Made by a program: the position numbers and the translations under genes. The notes beneath the pieces were generated by a model, which did not search any database, was not told the DNA's origin, and saw nothing but the letters and a program-made list of their open reading frames with translations. A stretch of DNA of 6,568 nt from Gammaproteobacteria bacterium UBA3532 (GTDB lineage Bacteria; Pseudomonadota; Gammaproteobacteria; Enterobacterales; UBA3532): NCBI GenBank assembly GCA_002376965.1, contig DFOV01000096.1, forward strand, positions 1 to 6,568, written 5' to 3'. Position 1 is the first letter of the stretch; each line of letters opens with the position of its first letter. Of this stretch, positions 6,478 to 6,568 are shown one piece after another.

Positions 6478-6568
6478 GTAAATTTCCGCTGAATACGCAA
6501 ATTAGGTCGCACTTACACACACAAGACGTCATATTCAGTTTCAGTTAAGAAACAACAAAATAGGATGG

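Larger units (their letters stand above)
6378..6568. other. Non-coding leader upstream of yrbG, probably part of a divergent intergenic region
   Basis: 191 bp with no credible coding frame. It holds the yrbG Shine-Dalgarno (AGG near 6384), the sigma-54-like element, the GTCAATTGAC palindrome, and on the right a direct repeat TTCAGT-TTCAGT (6534-6545). The last bases, TAGGATGG, could be a Shine-Dalgarno for a rightward gene starting just outside the window, or contain its ATG at 6565. In E. coli the divergent neighbour here is mlaF, but nothing of that protein can be read in this window. Confidence 0.6.

Noticed and set aside
6031..6492. 153-codon plus-strand frame running antisense to the start of yrbG and into the intergenic region.
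   Set aside because: Most of it mirrors yrbG, it resembles no family I know, and the part in the intergenic region has no domain-like features.

Overview
The window carries the conserved gammaproteobacterial rpoN / LPS-export cluster, read entirely on the minus strand (right to left). The order is yrbG, kdsD, kdsC, lptC, lptA, lptB, rpoN, hpf, then the first third of ptsN, which runs off the left edge. Gene order and protein lengths closely follow the E. coli locus. The moderate GC content and the protein sequences suggest a marine gammaproteobacterium of the Alteromonas type; the order is a reasonable inference, but the genus is a guess. I see no insertion sequence, tRNA, rRNA, CRISPR array, prophage gene or broken gene.

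Layout, following transcription. 6568-6378 is a 191-bp non-coding stretch upstream of yrbG. In E. coli the mlaFEDCB operon starts divergently at this place, and the last bases here may lie just ahead of mlaF. 6377-5421 encodes a Na+/Ca2+-exchanger-family membrane protein. 5418-3889 encodes two enzymes of Kdo synthesis, KdsD and KdsC. 3892-2063 encodes three parts of the LPS transport machine: the bitopic LptC, the periplasmic bridge LptA and the ATPase LptB. 1989-508 encodes sigma-54 (RpoN). 477-1 encodes the ribosome hibernation factor HPF and the start of EIIA-Ntr (PtsN). Genes from yrbG to lptB are packed with gaps of 0-2 bp or overlaps, so they are probably one transcript. The 73-bp gap before rpoN holds a plausible separate sigma-70 promoter.

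The genes link assembly of the outer-membrane LPS inner core (Kdo synthesis, LPS export) to a regulatory module (sigma-54, HPF, PTS-Ntr).

The most interesting observation is in the leader of the cluster. A sequence with an intact sigma-54 core, TGGCAC-N5-TTGC with exact GG-N10-GC spacing, lies about 25 nt before the GTG start of yrbG and faces the operon. If it works, the yrbG-kds-lpt transcript would depend on sigma-54, whose own gene lies downstream in the same cluster. That would be a possible positive loop tying envelope biogenesis to RpoN and an unidentified enhancer-binding activator. The rest of the window is an ordinary, well-conserved core locus, and I do not claim a new gene system.
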